Shown: positions 37,525-49,666 of the stretch, one piece after another
Numbering within the stretch: the first letter of the stretch is position 1
Layout: the number at the start of each line of letters is the position of its first letter
Source of the DNA: Catenibacterium sp. co_0103
GTDB taxonomy: Bacteria; Bacillota_I; Bacilli_A; Erysipelotrichales; Coprobacillaceae
DNA: 57,433 nt
Reading direction: 5' to 3'
Assembly: GCF_004168205.1 (NCBI RefSeq)
Contig: NZ_RCYB01000006.1
Location: 1 to 57,433, forward strand
The notes under the pieces: generated by a model
What the model was told of the DNA's origin: nothing
The model's input: only the letters and a program-made list of their open reading frames with translations
Database searches by the model: none
Made by a program: the position numbers and the translations under genes

Positions 37525-38937
37525 CTATATTAAAGTAAGTACCTTCTGTAAACTATTATCATATTCCTTATGACTTAATCTTTCTGTAAGTACAGAAACC
37601 ATGCATTCCTGATCACTATATTCTAATACGCCATCTACAGTCAATCCATGATCCTGTTCAAAACGTTTTAATGCATCACTCACTCCTTGTGAGAAATAAC
37701 CATCTGTACGACCTGGATTATAACCTAACACATCTAATAATCTTTCCATCACAATAATAGAATTATTCACATTATCCACATAAAACTTATCACTATAATA
37801 AGTGAAATAAGCTGATAAGAGAGATTGATCCTCTACAGTGACATCTGGAGTCCATCCCTTCTTATTAATATTCACACCCTTAGGTGTATACCACTTTGCA
37901 TAAGTGTATTTCAATACAGAACCATCAGATAAGTTTGTCTGTGCCTGGATAGTCCCTTTCCCATAAGACTGCTGCCCAATAAGTTTATATCCCTGTATTT
38001 CTTTAAATGTACCTGCACATAATTCAGATGCACTGGCTGTTCCACTATTCATTAAAATATAACCATTAGAAAATGCATAATGTGTCTTACTATTATCCTT
38101 ATATGTTTCAGTCTGACCCTTCTTATTCTTAACAGTAAAGAGTGTCTCTCCCTTCTCATTAAATAAAGAAAGCAGATCTCTAGCAGCAGTAATATAACCT
38201 CCACCATTACCTCTTAAATCTAGAATAATATCTGAGACATTCTGTTTCTTAAACTCTTTTAAAGCTTTTTCTACATGCTGAGCAGTTGTATCACCAAAAG
38301 TAGAAATATTCACATAACCATATGTTTTATTATTTGTAGTACCTACATAATAAGTCACATCAGAGCTAAAATTCTTACGTACTGCTTTCACATTTAAAGT
38401 CTGTTGAAGTCTTTTTATCTTTAAAGAGACTTCAGTCCCTTCATTTCCTTTAATATATTCCTGCATTTCAGTACTAGTCATGCCAGAAAGTGATTTGTTA
38501 TCAGCATCAGTAATGATATCTCCTGCTTTAAGACCTGCTTTTTCTGCACTGCTTCCTTCAATAATACCAGTTAATAAAGCACCGCTATGTACAGGTGAGA
38601 AATAAACACCAATACCACTGTAATTACCATTAATATCACTATTAAATTCTTTATTCTCCTGTGTAGACATATAAGAAGAATGTGAATCACCTAAACCATC
38701 TACCAATCCTTCAATCATACGATCTTGAATAGATATTTTAGAATCAGTTGTATCCAGCCAATTATTATTAAGAAGTTCTACTACTTCATCTACTACTGTC
38801 GTATTTGTCTTATCTTCAGCACTCGCATCACTATTATGAAATACTAAATAACCACTCCCAAATCCAAGAGCTAAACATAATACACCTATGACTATATATT
38901 TGATTAATAAGTTTTTCTTTCTTTTATTTAATTCCAT
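37525..38937 (-). CDS. S41 C-terminal processing peptidase with PG-binding domain
   Basis: A CtpA/CtpB-type serine protease at the outer membrane face of the cell, 470 residues. After a cytoplasmic Lys-rich start and one membrane helix comes a PDZ domain (about 105-190) and the S41 domain. The catalytic dyad is Ser302 (NSGTASASE) and Lys327 (SYGKG), with Gln331, spaced exactly as in B. subtilis CtpB. The C-terminus is a peptidoglycan-binding domain ([20 protein letters not shown]). The start at 38937 has GAGGTGA at good spacing. It heads the uvrB operon. Confidence 0.92.
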   Translation of the reverse strand: MELNKRKKNLLIKYIVIGVLCLALGFGSGYLVFHNSDASAEDKTNTTVVDEVVELLNNNWLDTTDSKISIQDRMIEGLVDGLGDSHSSYMSTQENKEFNSDINGNYSGIGVYFSPVHSGALLTGIIEGSSAEKAGLKAGDIITDADNKSLSGMTSTEMQEYIKGNEGTEVSLKIKRLQQTLNVKAVRKNFSSDVTYYVGTTNNKTYGYVNISTFGDTTAQHVEKALKEFKKQNVSDIILDLRGNGGGYITAARDLLSLFNEKGETLFTVKNKKGQTETYKDNSKTHYAFSNGYILMNSGTASASELCAGTFKEIQGYKLIGQQSYGKGTIQAQTNLSDGSVLKYTYAKWYTPKGVNINKKGWTPDVTVEDQSLLSAYFTYYSDKFYVDNVNNSIIVMERLLDVLGYNPGRTDGYFSQGVSDALKRFEQDHGLTVDGVLEYSDQECMVSVLTERLSHKEYDNSLQKVLTLI

Positions 38938-39000
38938 GTTCAAGTCACCTCGTTTCATTATTTTATCATAACATGACTGTTTTGAGTAGAAACTTGACCA

Positions 39001-39030
39001 AAAAGAAAAGATCCCTATAATAGGGATCTT
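39001..39030 (-). terminator. Terminator of gapA
   Basis: On the minus strand AAGATCCCT, loop ATTAT, AGGGATCTT, then a T-rich tract. Confidence 0.85.
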
Positions 39031-39052
39031 CCATTATTTAATTCAGATCTGA

Positions 39053-40066
39053 TTAAGCTAATTCTGAGAAATACTTGATTGTCTTAACCATGTTAGAAGT
39101 GAATGAGTTTTCATTGTCGTACCAAGATACAACCTGAACTTCACTATTTCCATCAGGTAAAGCTGTGACCATAGTCTGAGTTGCGTCAAATAATGAACCG
39201 TAAGTCATTCCAACGATGTCAGAAGATACGATTTCGTCTTCATTGTAACCGAATGAATCAGTTGCAGCAGCCTTCATAGCAGCGTTAACTTCATCAACAG
39301 TAACAGTACCCTTAACAACAGCTGTTAAAACTGTAGTTGATCCAGTTGGAACTGGTACACGAACTGCAGAACCGATTAATTTACCATTTAATTCTGGGAT
39401 AACTAAACCGATAGCTTTTGCAGCACCTGTAGATGATGGTACGATGTTAACTGCAGCAGCTCTAGATCTTCTTAAGTTACCTTTTCTCTGTGGTCCATCA
39501 AGAAGCATCTGGTCACCAGTGTAACCATGAACTGTTAACATGATACCACCCTGGATTTCTGCTAACTTGTTTAATGCATCAGCCATTGGAGCTAAGCAGT
39601 TTGTAGTACAAGAAGCTGCAGAGATAACCTGATCATCTGCTGTTAATGTTTCGTTGTTTACGTTGAATACGATAGTCTTAAGATCGTTTCCAGCTGGAGC
39701 TGAAATAACAACCTTCTTAGCACCTGCAGCTACATGAGCTTCAGCTTTTGCTTTTGAAGTGTAGAAACCAGTACATTCAAGAACTACGTCTACGTCTAAT
39801 TCACCCCAAGGTAATTTAGAAGCATCTGGTTCTTTATAGATAGTGATTTTCTTACCGTTAACAGTGATGAAATCTTCTCCTGCTTCTACTGTATCAGCAT
39901 GAGCATATTTACCCTGTGAAGAATCATACTTTAATAAGTAAGCTAACATTTTAGGTGAAGTTAAATCGTTGATAGCTACTACTTCATAACCTTCTGCATC
40001 AAACATCTGTCTGAATGCTAAACGACCGATACGGCCAAATCCATTAATTGCAACTTTTACTGCCAT
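39053..40066 (-). CDS. gapA: Glyceraldehyde-3-phosphate dehydrogenase
   Basis: The glycolytic NAD enzyme, 337 residues. The active site SAASCTTNC puts the catalytic cysteine at Cys153; the Rossmann motif is INGFGRIGR and Asp34 in AINDLT indicates NAD rather than NADP use. AAGGAGG precedes the start. It has its own strong promoter and terminator and shows the even codon use of a highly expressed gene. Confidence 0.97.
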   Translation of the reverse strand: MAVKVAINGFGRIGRLAFRQMFDAEGYEVVAINDLTSPKMLAYLLKYDSSQGKYAHADTVEAGEDFITVNGKKITIYKEPDASKLPWGELDVDVVLECTGFYTSKAKAEAHVAAGAKKVVISAPAGNDLKTIVFNVNNETLTADDQVISAASCTTNCLAPMADALNKLAEIQGGIMLTVHGYTGDQMLLDGPQRKGNLRRSRAAAVNIVPSSTGAAKAIGLVIPELNGKLIGSAVRVPVPTGSTTVLTAVVKGTVTVDEVNAAMKAAATDSFGYNEDEIVSSDIVGMTYGSLFDATQTMVTALPDGNSEVQVVSWYDNENSFTSNMVKTIKYFSELA

Positions 40067-40101
40067 AATATGACATTCCTCCTTAAATAATTTCTATTTG
40101 T

Positions 40102-40130
40102 ATTATAATCCAGCACTTAACTAAAATCAA
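40102..40130 (-). promoter_or_regulatory. gapA promoter
   Basis: TTGATT (40125-40130 minus strand), a 17-base spacer and a perfect TATAAT (40102-40107). A cre-like 12/14 match (40155-40168) lies upstream of the -35 box. Confidence 0.7.
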
Positions 40131-40243
40131 CTATTTCACAAGGATTTATGTAAAGGTAAACCCTTTCATCAAAACTTTTTTTAATGTTTAGAACAAAACA
40201 CAAAAATGAAGCATAAGCATGTAAAAACTATCTTAATTTATAG

Positions 40244-40274
40244 AAAAAAAGAATAAGGATTTCTCCTTATTCTT
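40244..40274 (-). terminator. Terminator of the argS-rpoE operon
   Basis: On the minus strand AAGAATAAGGA, loop GAAA, TCCTTATTCTT, then six or seven T; it contains the end of rpoE. Confidence 0.9.
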
Positions 40275-40605
40275 CTTCACCATAGTTATCTTCAACTAAG
40301 CCTTCGTCTTCTTCTTCAGCGCTTTCTTCTGATTCATCTTCATTGTAGATATCATTCATATCGATATGCACTTCTTCGAATCTATGTCTTGTTCTAAGAT
40401 CCCATTTGTTTTCACCAACAGTGATCATACGACCATCTAAGATCATATTTGTATAGAATAATGATTCGTTATCATCTTTCTGTTCTTCATCGAATTCTTT
40501 CTTTTCAGCAACTTCTTTCCAAATATCATAGAAACTCATTGCTCCTGCTGATTTAGTAAGAATTTCGAATGCGATATTTACCATTGACTCTTGTCTGTAA
40601 TCCAT
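40267..40605 (-). CDS. rpoE: RNA polymerase delta subunit
   Basis: A 112-residue accessory subunit that limits non-specific RNA polymerase binding and aids recycling. The N-terminal winged-helix HARE-HTH domain is followed by a strongly acidic tail (EDESEESAEEEDEGLVEDN), the known architecture. It is the last gene of the operon, nine bases after argS. Confidence 0.92.
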   Translation of the reverse strand: MDYRQESMVNIAFEILTKSAGAMSFYDIWKEVAEKKEFDEEQKDDNESLFYTNMILDGRMITVGENKWDLRTRHRFEEVHIDMNDIYNEDESEESAEEEDEGLVEDNYGEEE

Positions 40606-40614
40606 AGTAGCCTC

Positions 40615-42276
40615 CTACATCTTTTCTGGTGCATGGACACCAATTAAGTTTAATGCGTTTGCAAGTGTAATGCGTGTTGCTTCTACAAGTGCTAAACGTT
40701 GAGATGATAATTCTTTGTTTTCTTCATCAATTACATGACAGTCACCATAGAATGAATGGAATAACTGTGCTAATTTCTGAATATAGTTTGCAATCTTATG
40801 AGGGGCTCTTGTACGAGCTGCATCATTGATTGTGTTTTTGAATTCATTAATGTGTTTTAATAATTCAATTTCTTTTGGGTTATTAATCAATTCAAAGTGA
40901 TCTGCAGGTTCAATGTTCTTTTCTGCTGCTGATCTCATGATTGAACACATTCTTGCATGTGCATACTGTGCATAGTATACAGGGTTTTCATTTGACTGTG
41001 ATTTTGCAAGTCCTAAGTCAAAATCAAATGGTGTGTTCGCTGCTTTCGCTACAAAGAAATAACGAGTTGCATCTACACCAATATCATCAATTAAGTCACG
41101 AATAGTAACAGCGTTACCAGTACGTTTACTCATCTTAACTACTTCACCGTTTTCAACCATTCTTACCATCTGTAAGATATCGATATTTAACTGATCTGCA
41201 TTATAACCTAAAGCCTGAATAGCTGCTTTCATACGATTGATATAACCATGGTGGTCAGCACCAAGTAAGTCAACTAAGTAATCATAACCTCTGTTCATCT
41301 TACTTAAGTGATATGCGATATCTGGTGTGAAGTATGTATAACTTCCATCAGTTTTAATAAGAACACGGTCCTTATCATCACCAAAGTCAGTTGTTCTAAA
41401 CCATAAGGCTCCATCCTGTTCATATGTATAGCCTTTTTCTTTTAACTTATTGATTGCAGGTTCAATCTTATTACCTTCATATAGAGAAGTTTCAGAGAAC
41501 CATACATCAAATGATACACGGAATTCCTTTAAGATATCTTTGATCTTCTGTAATTCATGTTCAGTACCAACCTTACGGAAATAAGCAATAGCTTCTTCTT
41601 CAGTTAACTGAGTTAAAGCATCTCCTTCTTTTTCCTTGATACTCTTCGCAATATCAATGACGTCCTGTCCCATATATCCATCTTCAGGAATTGGACGTTC
41701 AATATCAAATAATGCAAGATAACGGCTGTATAGAGATAATGCAAGGTTAGTGATCTGTTTACCTGCATCATTAATATAATATTCTCTAGTTACATTATAA
41801 CCTGCTTTAGTCATAATACGACAGATAGAATCACCTACTGCAGCACCCTTTGCATGACCTAAGTGTAAGTCACCTGTTGGGTTGGCAGAAACAAATTCTA
41901 CGTTATATTTCTTTCCTTCACCGAAGTGAGTCTGTCCATAATTATCCTTTTCTGAAAGTACTTCAGTAATTACTGAAGTAAGCGCATCATTTTTCATAAA
42001 GAAGTTAATAAAACCAGGACCAGCAATTTCTACTTTTTCTACATGTGCTGCTTCCTGATCAAGTGAATCAACAATGGCTGTCGCAATTTCACGAGGATTC
42101 TTATGGAGTGTTCTTGTCAGCTGCATTGCAATGTTAGTAGAATAATCACCATGAGTAGAATCCTTAGGAATCTCAACCATGATATTTTCAGGGGTGATAT
42201 CTACTGCTTCAAAGCACTTTTTAACAGACTGACCAATGGCGATTTTTAGTGAGTTTTCAAGCTTATTTTCAGCCAT
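40615..42276 (-). CDS. argS: Arginyl-tRNA synthetase
   Basis: A class I aminoacyl-tRNA synthetase, 553 residues, cytoplasmic. The HIGH-type motif is HLGHAKG preceded by SANPTGDL; the KMSKS-type motif appears as KMSKRTG. The N-terminal tRNA-binding domain and the C-terminal DALR domain are present. The start at 42276 has AGGAGG close upstream; an in-frame ATG 63 bases earlier has none. It follows cardiolipin synthase by 68 bases. Confidence 0.96.
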   Translation of the reverse strand: MAENKLENSLKIAIGQSVKKCFEAVDITPENIMVEIPKDSTHGDYSTNIAMQLTRTLHKNPREIATAIVDSLDQEAAHVEKVEIAGPGFINFFMKNDALTSVITEVLSEKDNYGQTHFGEGKKYNVEFVSANPTGDLHLGHAKGAAVGDSICRIMTKAGYNVTREYYINDAGKQITNLALSLYSRYLALFDIERPIPEDGYMGQDVIDIAKSIKEKEGDALTQLTEEEAIAYFRKVGTEHELQKIKDILKEFRVSFDVWFSETSLYEGNKIEPAINKLKEKGYTYEQDGALWFRTTDFGDDKDRVLIKTDGSYTYFTPDIAYHLSKMNRGYDYLVDLLGADHHGYINRMKAAIQALGYNADQLNIDILQMVRMVENGEVVKMSKRTGNAVTIRDLIDDIGVDATRYFFVAKAANTPFDFDLGLAKSQSNENPVYYAQYAHARMCSIMRSAAEKNIEPADHFELINNPKEIELLKHINEFKNTINDAARTRAPHKIANYIQKLAQLFHSFYGDCHVIDEENKELSSQRLALVEATRITLANALNLIGVHAPEKM

Positions 42277-42344
42277 CTTGTATTCCTCCTTTTTTATTTC
42301 ATACTCTAAATAATGTATCACAAAATGTTGGACTGTCAAGAATT

Positions 42345-43907
42345 TTATAGAAGTGGAGAGAATAATCTCAATAATCCTTCTACGAGTCCTTTAAAATGAC
42401 GGCTGTCATCTATTTTTACAGGTGCACAGATTTCATTCATTTCTCTAAAATCTCTCTTGATTGCAGATAAACATTCTGCTTCATATAATAAGACATTGCA
42501 TTCAAAGTGTAAGTATAAAGAACGATAATCAAAGTTGATTGTTCCTACTGTAGCTGCTTTACCATCAACTAACATGACTTTCGCATGTAAGAAGCCTGGT
42601 AAATATTCATACACCTCAATACCAGCACGAATGAGATCATAATAATAAGAACGTGTCACTCTAAAGACAATCTTCTTATCCGGTACATGAGGGACATAGA
42701 GTCTGATCTTAACACCATTCTTAGAAGCAAGGCACAATGCCTTCAACATAACATCATCAATAATAAAATAAGGTGTCATAATATCAATACTTCTAGAAGC
42801 ATGTGTAATCATATTTAAATAAACTGCTTCTCCAACACCTTCATCATCTAAAGGATCATCTCCATAGGGTAATACATAACCTGTATTCTTAAATGGCTCA
42901 GGATGATAGGTATGTGGTTTAAACTGTTCTATATCTTCTCCATGATATTCCTTATGATAAGCATAGAAGGTTGATAGAAACATAGATGTCAAAGACCATA
43001 CTGCTTCTCCTTCTAAACGAATACCTGTATCCTTCCAATGTCCAAAACGCATCTTACAGTTAATATATTCATCTGCTAAGTTAAAACCTCCAGAATAGCC
43101 AATATAACCATCAATCACACAGATCTTACGATGGTCTCTATGGTTCTGGCTTAAAGAGAAGACAGGAATAAAACGGTTAAACATCACTGTTTTAATGCCT
43201 GCTTCTTCTAATTTTTTTGCAAAGTGAAGAGGTACAGTTGTAAAGGAACCAAAGTCATCAAAGATAAAGCGTACATCAACACCTTCTTTAACCTTCTGTT
43301 TTAAGATTCCGATGATTGTATCAAACATCAGTCCTTTAGAAACAATAAAGTACTCCATAAAGATAAAATGTTTTGCATGTAAAAGATCTTTAATCATATC
43401 CTGATAGTTATAATCACTTAATGAATAGTACTTACATTCTGTATGATTATATATAGGGAATGATTGTCTATTGAGATAATCTAAAGAAATAATCTTCTTA
43501 TTAATAATCTGATTTCTAATAACCGGATCCTGATGTCTTGTTTCATTAAAATATTGTACTTCTGGCTGAATCTTTCTTTTTAACCAGCGTGATGGTCTCT
43601 TGTTACCTAACAAGAGATAAAGTAATCCTCCTGCGTTAGGCAATAACATTATAAAGAAGATCCATGTCATCTTATAGTTTGTATTCTCATCTTTACTAAT
43701 CAAATAAAAGATCATAAATGCGGAAAGTGAGATAAATAAGAAACGAACCACACCATTAAAGTCTGTGAGTATTGCTGCAAAGTATACAAGATAAATAGCC
43801 TGAATACAGATGAGCGCAATATAAATCACAATCGGACTTAGTAAGAACTGGATAAAACGATATAGATATTCAAAGAACAATGCTGTAAAACGTTTTATAT
43901 ATTTCAT
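42345..43907 (-). CDS. cls: Cardiolipin synthase
   Basis: Makes cardiolipin from two phosphatidylglycerols at the membrane. The 520-residue protein has two N-terminal helices plus a hydrophobic PLDc_N segment, then two phospholipase D domains with HKD-type motifs: NHRDHRKICVIDG in the first and HAKVMLVDG in the second. The first motif reads HxDHRK rather than HxK, yet the His/Lys spacing of HRKICVID is preserved. It overlaps the preceding DUF1934 gene by four bases. Confidence 0.92.
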   Translation of the reverse strand: MKYIKRFTALFFEYLYRFIQFLLSPIVIYIALICIQAIYLVYFAAILTDFNGVVRFLFISLSAFMIFYLISKDENTNYKMTWIFFIMLLPNAGGLLYLLLGNKRPSRWLKRKIQPEVQYFNETRHQDPVIRNQIINKKIISLDYLNRQSFPIYNHTECKYYSLSDYNYQDMIKDLLHAKHFIFMEYFIVSKGLMFDTIIGILKQKVKEGVDVRFIFDDFGSFTTVPLHFAKKLEEAGIKTVMFNRFIPVFSLSQNHRDHRKICVIDGYIGYSGGFNLADEYINCKMRFGHWKDTGIRLEGEAVWSLTSMFLSTFYAYHKEYHGEDIEQFKPHTYHPEPFKNTGYVLPYGDDPLDDEGVGEAVYLNMITHASRSIDIMTPYFIIDDVMLKALCLASKNGVKIRLYVPHVPDKKIVFRVTRSYYYDLIRAGIEVYEYLPGFLHAKVMLVDGKAATVGTINFDYRSLYLHFECNVLLYEAECLSAIKRDFREMNEICAPVKIDDSRHFKGLVEGLLRLFSPLL

Positions 43908-44302
43908 GAAGGCACCCCTTCTTCATCTATATCAGAGTAATGCACCATCATATAAGCTTTTGTTACAAGATGTTCCTGATCATAGAGTTCATAGATAAAT
44001 TTCATTGTACCTTCTCTATATTCTAAAGAAATCACTTTTGTATGAAGTTCTACAACACCATAAGGCAATGTATATTTATTCGGTACACGCATATCCTTAT
44101 TAAAGTGTAATACAGATTGATCATTCACAAGATGTACATGTGTATCATCATATTGGATATGCATTGGTTTTCCTTCTACTTCAAAAGAGATATGATGAAC
44201 ACCTTTTACTTCATAATGGTCTCCTATCTCTTTGTATTTTACTTTTTCTTTGACAGGGCCATTGACTAATAAACATTCATAAGAAATTCTTTTTTTCATC
44301 AT
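43904..44302 (-). CDS. DUF1934 (YwiB-like) protein
   Basis: A 132-residue lipocalin-like beta protein of the YwiB family. In B. subtilis the homologue lies next to argS as here. Alternating strands such as GDHYEVKGVHHISFEVEG and YGVVELHTKVISLEYREG are visible, and there is no signal. It overlaps the HD gene by four bases and cls by four bases, so it is made in the same operon. Function unknown. Confidence 0.85.
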   Translation of the reverse strand: MMKKRISYECLLVNGPVKEKVKYKEIGDHYEVKGVHHISFEVEGKPMHIQYDDTHVHLVNDQSVLHFNKDMRVPNKYTLPYGVVELHTKVISLEYREGTMKFIYELYDQEHLVTKAYMMVHYSDIDEEGVPS

Positions 44303-45882
44303 CCTACCTCCTTAATTATATAGTAACCTTCTGTACGATACCCATTTTCTAGATAAAAATCAAGAGATTGTGAATAAGGAATGATCTTCACTACACACAT
44401 ATGTTGTTTCTTGAAGAACTCCTCTATAGCACCTAATACTTCTTTCTCATAGAATTCTCTACGATCATCAGGAAGTAATACAATATCTTTTACACAATCA
44501 TCAATAATATGTGCACACCCTATAACATGATCTTCTTGATAGAATTCTAAGAATAATCCTTCCTGATTCCATTCTTTAGAAGCCTGTTCAAGGATATAGT
44601 GTGTACCCTGTGCATCCTTATATTTATTAAAAGACTGATATCTAAAAGATGAACGTCTAATAACTTGTCTTGTAGAGAAGATTTTTTGATCCTGTTTGGC
44701 TTTACCTAATAATATAGCTTGTACAATTTCTGATTCTTCTGGTAATGAACTAATTGTTCCATCTTGTTTAAGTATTTCTACTTCATTTGCATGTCTGACC
44801 TCCATACGTTTATAAGGTACCTGATTCATAATCGCATCACTTGTGACATAATAGCGAGGATCCAGTCCTTCTTCTATACATATCTTTCGTGTATTTTCAT
44901 AATCTTCATCACCCTTAAGTGTACGATATTTAAATAATTCTCTTTCTAATAAACGAGTCGATAAATCTTTAAGAATTGTATCATCTTCATCCATAAAGCA
45001 TCTTATATAATAGAGTAATGATGTTTCATCAAGTCTTACAAATTGTTCAGGTGTGAAACTATCTTCTAAGAAAGGAACGAGAAGTGGAAATGAAGATTTA
45101 AAGGTATAGTTTTGTTTATATAAGTCCTTTACACGTTTCATAACACTCCCTAGTACTTGTTCATAACTTCTAGATACGGGATGATAATACACCTGCCAAT
45201 ACATATAATAACGAGCTAGAATATAATCTTCTATTGCCTGTACACCGGAAGATTTAAAGACAATACGATTATCTACAATACGCATAGTACGTAATATTCT
45301 TGATAAATCAAACTGTCCATAAGTCACACCACAGTTATAAGAATCACGTAGAAGGTAATCCATACGATCAGCATCAACCTGACTAGAGATCATCTGCACC
45401 AACATTGGTTTATCGGCTTTCTTTTCTATAATACGTGCCACATCTTCAGGCAAATGAGGATCAACCTGTGAGAGGACTTCATGTACCTCTGTATGTCCTC
45501 TAATAAGAGCTGTGGTCATCTCTTCATGATTATAATGAAAGATTCCCTCAAATGAATGAGAGAAAGGACCATGTCCTAAATCATGTAATAAAGCGGCACA
45601 TAATACAGTTAAACGTTCATAGTCTGTTAAGTGGTTTTTGACTTGATCTAATTCTGTCATTTGTCGAGTTATTTCATAAACACCTAAAGAATGGACAAAA
45701 CGTGAATGTTCTGCACTAGGAAATACCATGGATGTACCTCCTAACTGTTTAATACGTCTTAAACGTTGAAATTCTTTTGTATTAATCAGTTTCCAGATAG
45801 GCATATATTCAACACGTATATAATCATGAACAACATCTCTAAATACTTTTGTATCAAATAAACGGTAATCTTCTAAATGCAT
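44299..45882 (-). CDS. HD-domain phosphohydrolase fused to a GNAT-like domain
   Basis: The first 430 residues match the YwfO/dGTPase-like HD hydrolases: HSRFVHSLGVYE, HDLGHGPFSHS and DADRMDYLLRDSY give the metal-binding His and Asp set. The last 100 residues look like a GNAT acetyltransferase fold: a strand with HVIGCAHIIDD, LLPDDRR as acetyl-CoA loop position and the closing QSLDFYLENGYRTEGYYI. Such YwfO proteins usually stop near 430 residues, so the fusion is unusual. Upstream gene of the DUF1934-cls-argS-rpoE operon, divergent from punA. Confidence 0.8.
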   Translation of the reverse strand: MHLEDYRLFDTKVFRDVVHDYIRVEYMPIWKLINTKEFQRLRRIKQLGGTSMVFPSAEHSRFVHSLGVYEITRQMTELDQVKNHLTDYERLTVLCAALLHDLGHGPFSHSFEGIFHYNHEEMTTALIRGHTEVHEVLSQVDPHLPEDVARIIEKKADKPMLVQMISSQVDADRMDYLLRDSYNCGVTYGQFDLSRILRTMRIVDNRIVFKSSGVQAIEDYILARYYMYWQVYYHPVSRSYEQVLGSVMKRVKDLYKQNYTFKSSFPLLVPFLEDSFTPEQFVRLDETSLLYYIRCFMDEDDTILKDLSTRLLERELFKYRTLKGDEDYENTRKICIEEGLDPRYYVTSDAIMNQVPYKRMEVRHANEVEILKQDGTISSLPEESEIVQAILLGKAKQDQKIFSTRQVIRRSSFRYQSFNKYKDAQGTHYILEQASKEWNQEGLFLEFYQEDHVIGCAHIIDDCVKDIVLLPDDRREFYEKEVLGAIEEFFKKQHMCVVKIIPYSQSLDFYLENGYRTEGYYIIKEVG

Positions 45883-45970
45883 GGTATCACCTTCCTTATT
45901 AGGGTTATTTTATCATTTTTAAGAGTTATTTGCGAATGATATAGGTTATAATAGCTATGGAGGTATATTT

Positions 45971-46786
45971 ATGTATATTGATGAAATTTATGCTGCACGT
46001 GATTATATTCAGTCACGCTATAAAAATCCTATTGATGTTGCCATTGTATTAGGTTCAGGTTTAGGACCACTTGCTGATGTGATTAATGAACCTGTAGAAA
46101 TTGATTATAAGGATATCCCTTATTTCCCTGTTTCTACTGTACCAGGACATGCTGGTAAACTTATTATTGGTGAAATTGGTGGTAAAACTGTTGCCTGTAT
46201 GAAAGGTCGTTTCCATTTCTATGAGGGCTATGATATGCAAAAAGTCACAATGCCTATTCGTGTATTCAGTGCTTTAGGTATTAAGAACTTAATTGTGACT
46301 AATGCCTGTGGTGGTGTAAGAGATGATTTAAATCCAGGACAGATTGTAATTATTTCTGATCATTTATCATTTATGATGCCATCGCCTTTAAGAGGACCTA
46401 ATCTAGATGATTTTGGACCACGTTTTAAGGATATGACTGATGTTTATACATCAACATTACGCTCTCTTGCCTTTGAATCTGCAAAGAAAGTAAATGTAGA
46501 TGTAAAAGAAGGCGTTTATTGTTTCTTTAAAGGACCACAATTTGAAACACCTGCAGAAATCAGAGCATTCAAGACACTTGGTGCAGATATGGTAGGTATG
46601 TCTACAGTGCCTGAAGCTATTGTTGCAAGACATTCTGATATGAAGATTTTAGGTATTTCACTTGTGACTAATAAAGCAGCAGGATTATCTAATAATGAAT
46701 TAAATCATATAGAAGTCATGGAAGCAGCAAATAGTGCAGAAGAAAGACTTGTAAAGCTTGTAAAACAGATTTTGAAAGACATGTAA
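45971..46786 (+). CDS. punA: Purine nucleoside phosphorylase
   Basis: Phosphorolysis of inosine and guanosine to the base and ribose-1-phosphate for purine salvage. The 271-residue protein belongs to the trimeric PNP type: VLGSGLGPLAD (phosphate loop), TNACGGVRDDL, and GPQFETPAEIRAFKTLGADMVGMSTVPE near the base-binding site. GGAGG precedes the start and TATAAT lies at 45947-45952. A shared terminator faces the GH1 gene. Confidence 0.93.
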   Translation: MYIDEIYAARDYIQSRYKNPIDVAIVLGSGLGPLADVINEPVEIDYKDIPYFPVSTVPGHAGKLIIGEIGGKTVACMKGRFHFYEGYDMQKVTMPIRVFSALGIKNLIVTNACGGVRDDLNPGQIVIISDHLSFMMPSPLRGPNLDDFGPRFKDMTDVYTSTLRSLAFESAKKVNVDVKEGVYCFFKGPQFETPAEIRAFKTLGADMVGMSTVPEAIVARHSDMKILGISLVTNKAAGLSNNELNHIEVMEAANSAEERLVKLVKQILKDM

Positions 46787-46787
46787 T

Positions 46788-46811
46788 AAAGACCAGCTCT
46801 CGCTGGTCTTT
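46788..46811. terminator. Bidirectional terminator punA / GH1
   Basis: AAAGACCAGC, loop TCTC, GCTGGTCTTT between two convergent genes. The + strand stem is followed by TTAT. Confidence 0.85.
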
Positions 46812-46815
46812 TATA

Positions 46816-48282
<1,467 letters not shown>

Positions 48283-48352
48283 TTATTCCTCCTAAATCAT
48301 ATTATATAAATTTTTAAACAAATATATTAAAATCCGACAGATTATGAAAATA

Positions 48353-49666
48353 TTATTTTGGAATATCACATGAACCATAGTAATTATTTAAACCTACAAT
48401 ATGTGTATAGGTTTTGTGATTAATAGAGATATAATCCACATTTTCTATAAGGTTCTTATATGTATTCTCTATTTGATATTCACAATAAGGATTCTTCATA
48501 ATTGTTCCTGAATAATTGATATCAATAGAATTAGGATAAGCATTATAGACAGGCATATGAGTATAAAGTGGTATTTCTAGTATACGTTTCACATGATCCA
48601 TATAATTAGAGATATACCCTTTCAACATATTCTTTGCTTCACTATAAGGTGCTCTGATGTTAGACATATAATAATGATGACCGGGATTATTGTTATGGAC
48701 ATCAAACTTCTGCAGATAAAGAGAATCCTGTCCTTTAGTGATATAATTATCAGCTAAATACTTAGAACCATAGAGAATAGCTTTTTCTCTTGTATCCCAG
48801 TTTCTTGATGCCGCAAAGTCTATCCCATCCTGATCACTACTGTTTGCTCCAATATTATATATATTATAGAAGAGAGGTCCTTGCGGATTGTTTCTTGCAT
48901 GTCCTCCACGAAGTCCTAGTCCTCCACCTGTCTGTTCCTGAATCGCACGGGTAATGAGTAATGACATAGAGACGTTATTTACTTCTGCACTGTAACGATA
49001 GAGTTCGGCCCAGTCTTTTTTAGACTGGGGTTCTAGACCTGACATTTCAGTTCCTTCCAGCATTCTTTTTCCTTCCTGTAATGTTTCAGAAGGATTATAA
49101 GTGAGTTTCTCAAACATCAGCGCATGATAAGCATCCAAACCATTACGTGGATCTAAGAAATAACGGGCTGCATTCAATGAAACACGACACCATGTCTGTC
49201 CTTCTATAATATTAGGAGAGGCAATCATTGAAGAATCATTTGTATCTATTAATGATTTACTTTGGAAGATGGATGCAGTTTGACTAAAGTCTAAAGAAGT
49301 ATTAAGAGGTACATAGCACCATTCTGGATAAAGTGCATGTAAGAATCGTAAAGATTGTTTATAGCTATCAGGAAATGATGTGATTTCTTTTTCAAAAGAT
49401 TCATCAAATACATATGCAATCACATTACGACTTGATATATAGCCTTCTTTCTTCTCACCATTCACATATATATAACCATAATATTGAGAACCTCTTTGTC
49501 CTTCTACAACTAAAGGTTGTCCCATTGTGAGTGTTTGATTAAGAAAAGATGTATTCTCTTTAACTAAAAAAATATGAGGTGCAAGCTCCTTATACGAAGT
49601 ACATTGATGAACACCTAGAAGTAAAACTAGTACACATACTATCTTAATAATCGATGTCTTCTTCAT
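48353..49666 (-). CDS. N-acetylglucosaminidase-like autolysin
   Basis: A secreted peptidoglycan hydrolase, 437 residues. The N-terminus is a membrane anchor or signal (about 5-22), then an SH3-like part (MGQPLVVEGQRGSQYYGYIY) and a glucosaminidase domain with ARYFLDPRNGLD, RAIQEQTGG, YNIYNIGAN and SNIRAPYSEAKNM, typical of LytG/LytD-like enzymes. The first Glu of QEQTGG is the likely catalytic acid. It overlaps the upstream phosphoesterase by 23 bases. Confidence 0.87.
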   Translation of the reverse strand: MKKTSIIKIVCVLVLLLGVHQCTSYKELAPHIFLVKENTSFLNQTLTMGQPLVVEGQRGSQYYGYIYVNGEKKEGYISSRNVIAYVFDESFEKEITSFPDSYKQSLRFLHALYPEWCYVPLNTSLDFSQTASIFQSKSLIDTNDSSMIASPNIIEGQTWCRVSLNAARYFLDPRNGLDAYHALMFEKLTYNPSETLQEGKRMLEGTEMSGLEPQSKKDWAELYRYSAEVNNVSMSLLITRAIQEQTGGGLGLRGGHARNNPQGPLFYNIYNIGANSSDQDGIDFAASRNWDTREKAILYGSKYLADNYITKGQDSLYLQKFDVHNNNPGHHYYMSNIRAPYSEAKNMLKGYISNYMDHVKRILEIPLYTHMPVYNAYPNSIDINYSGTIMKNPYCEYQIENTYKNLIENVDYISINHKTYTHIVGLNNYYGSCDIPK

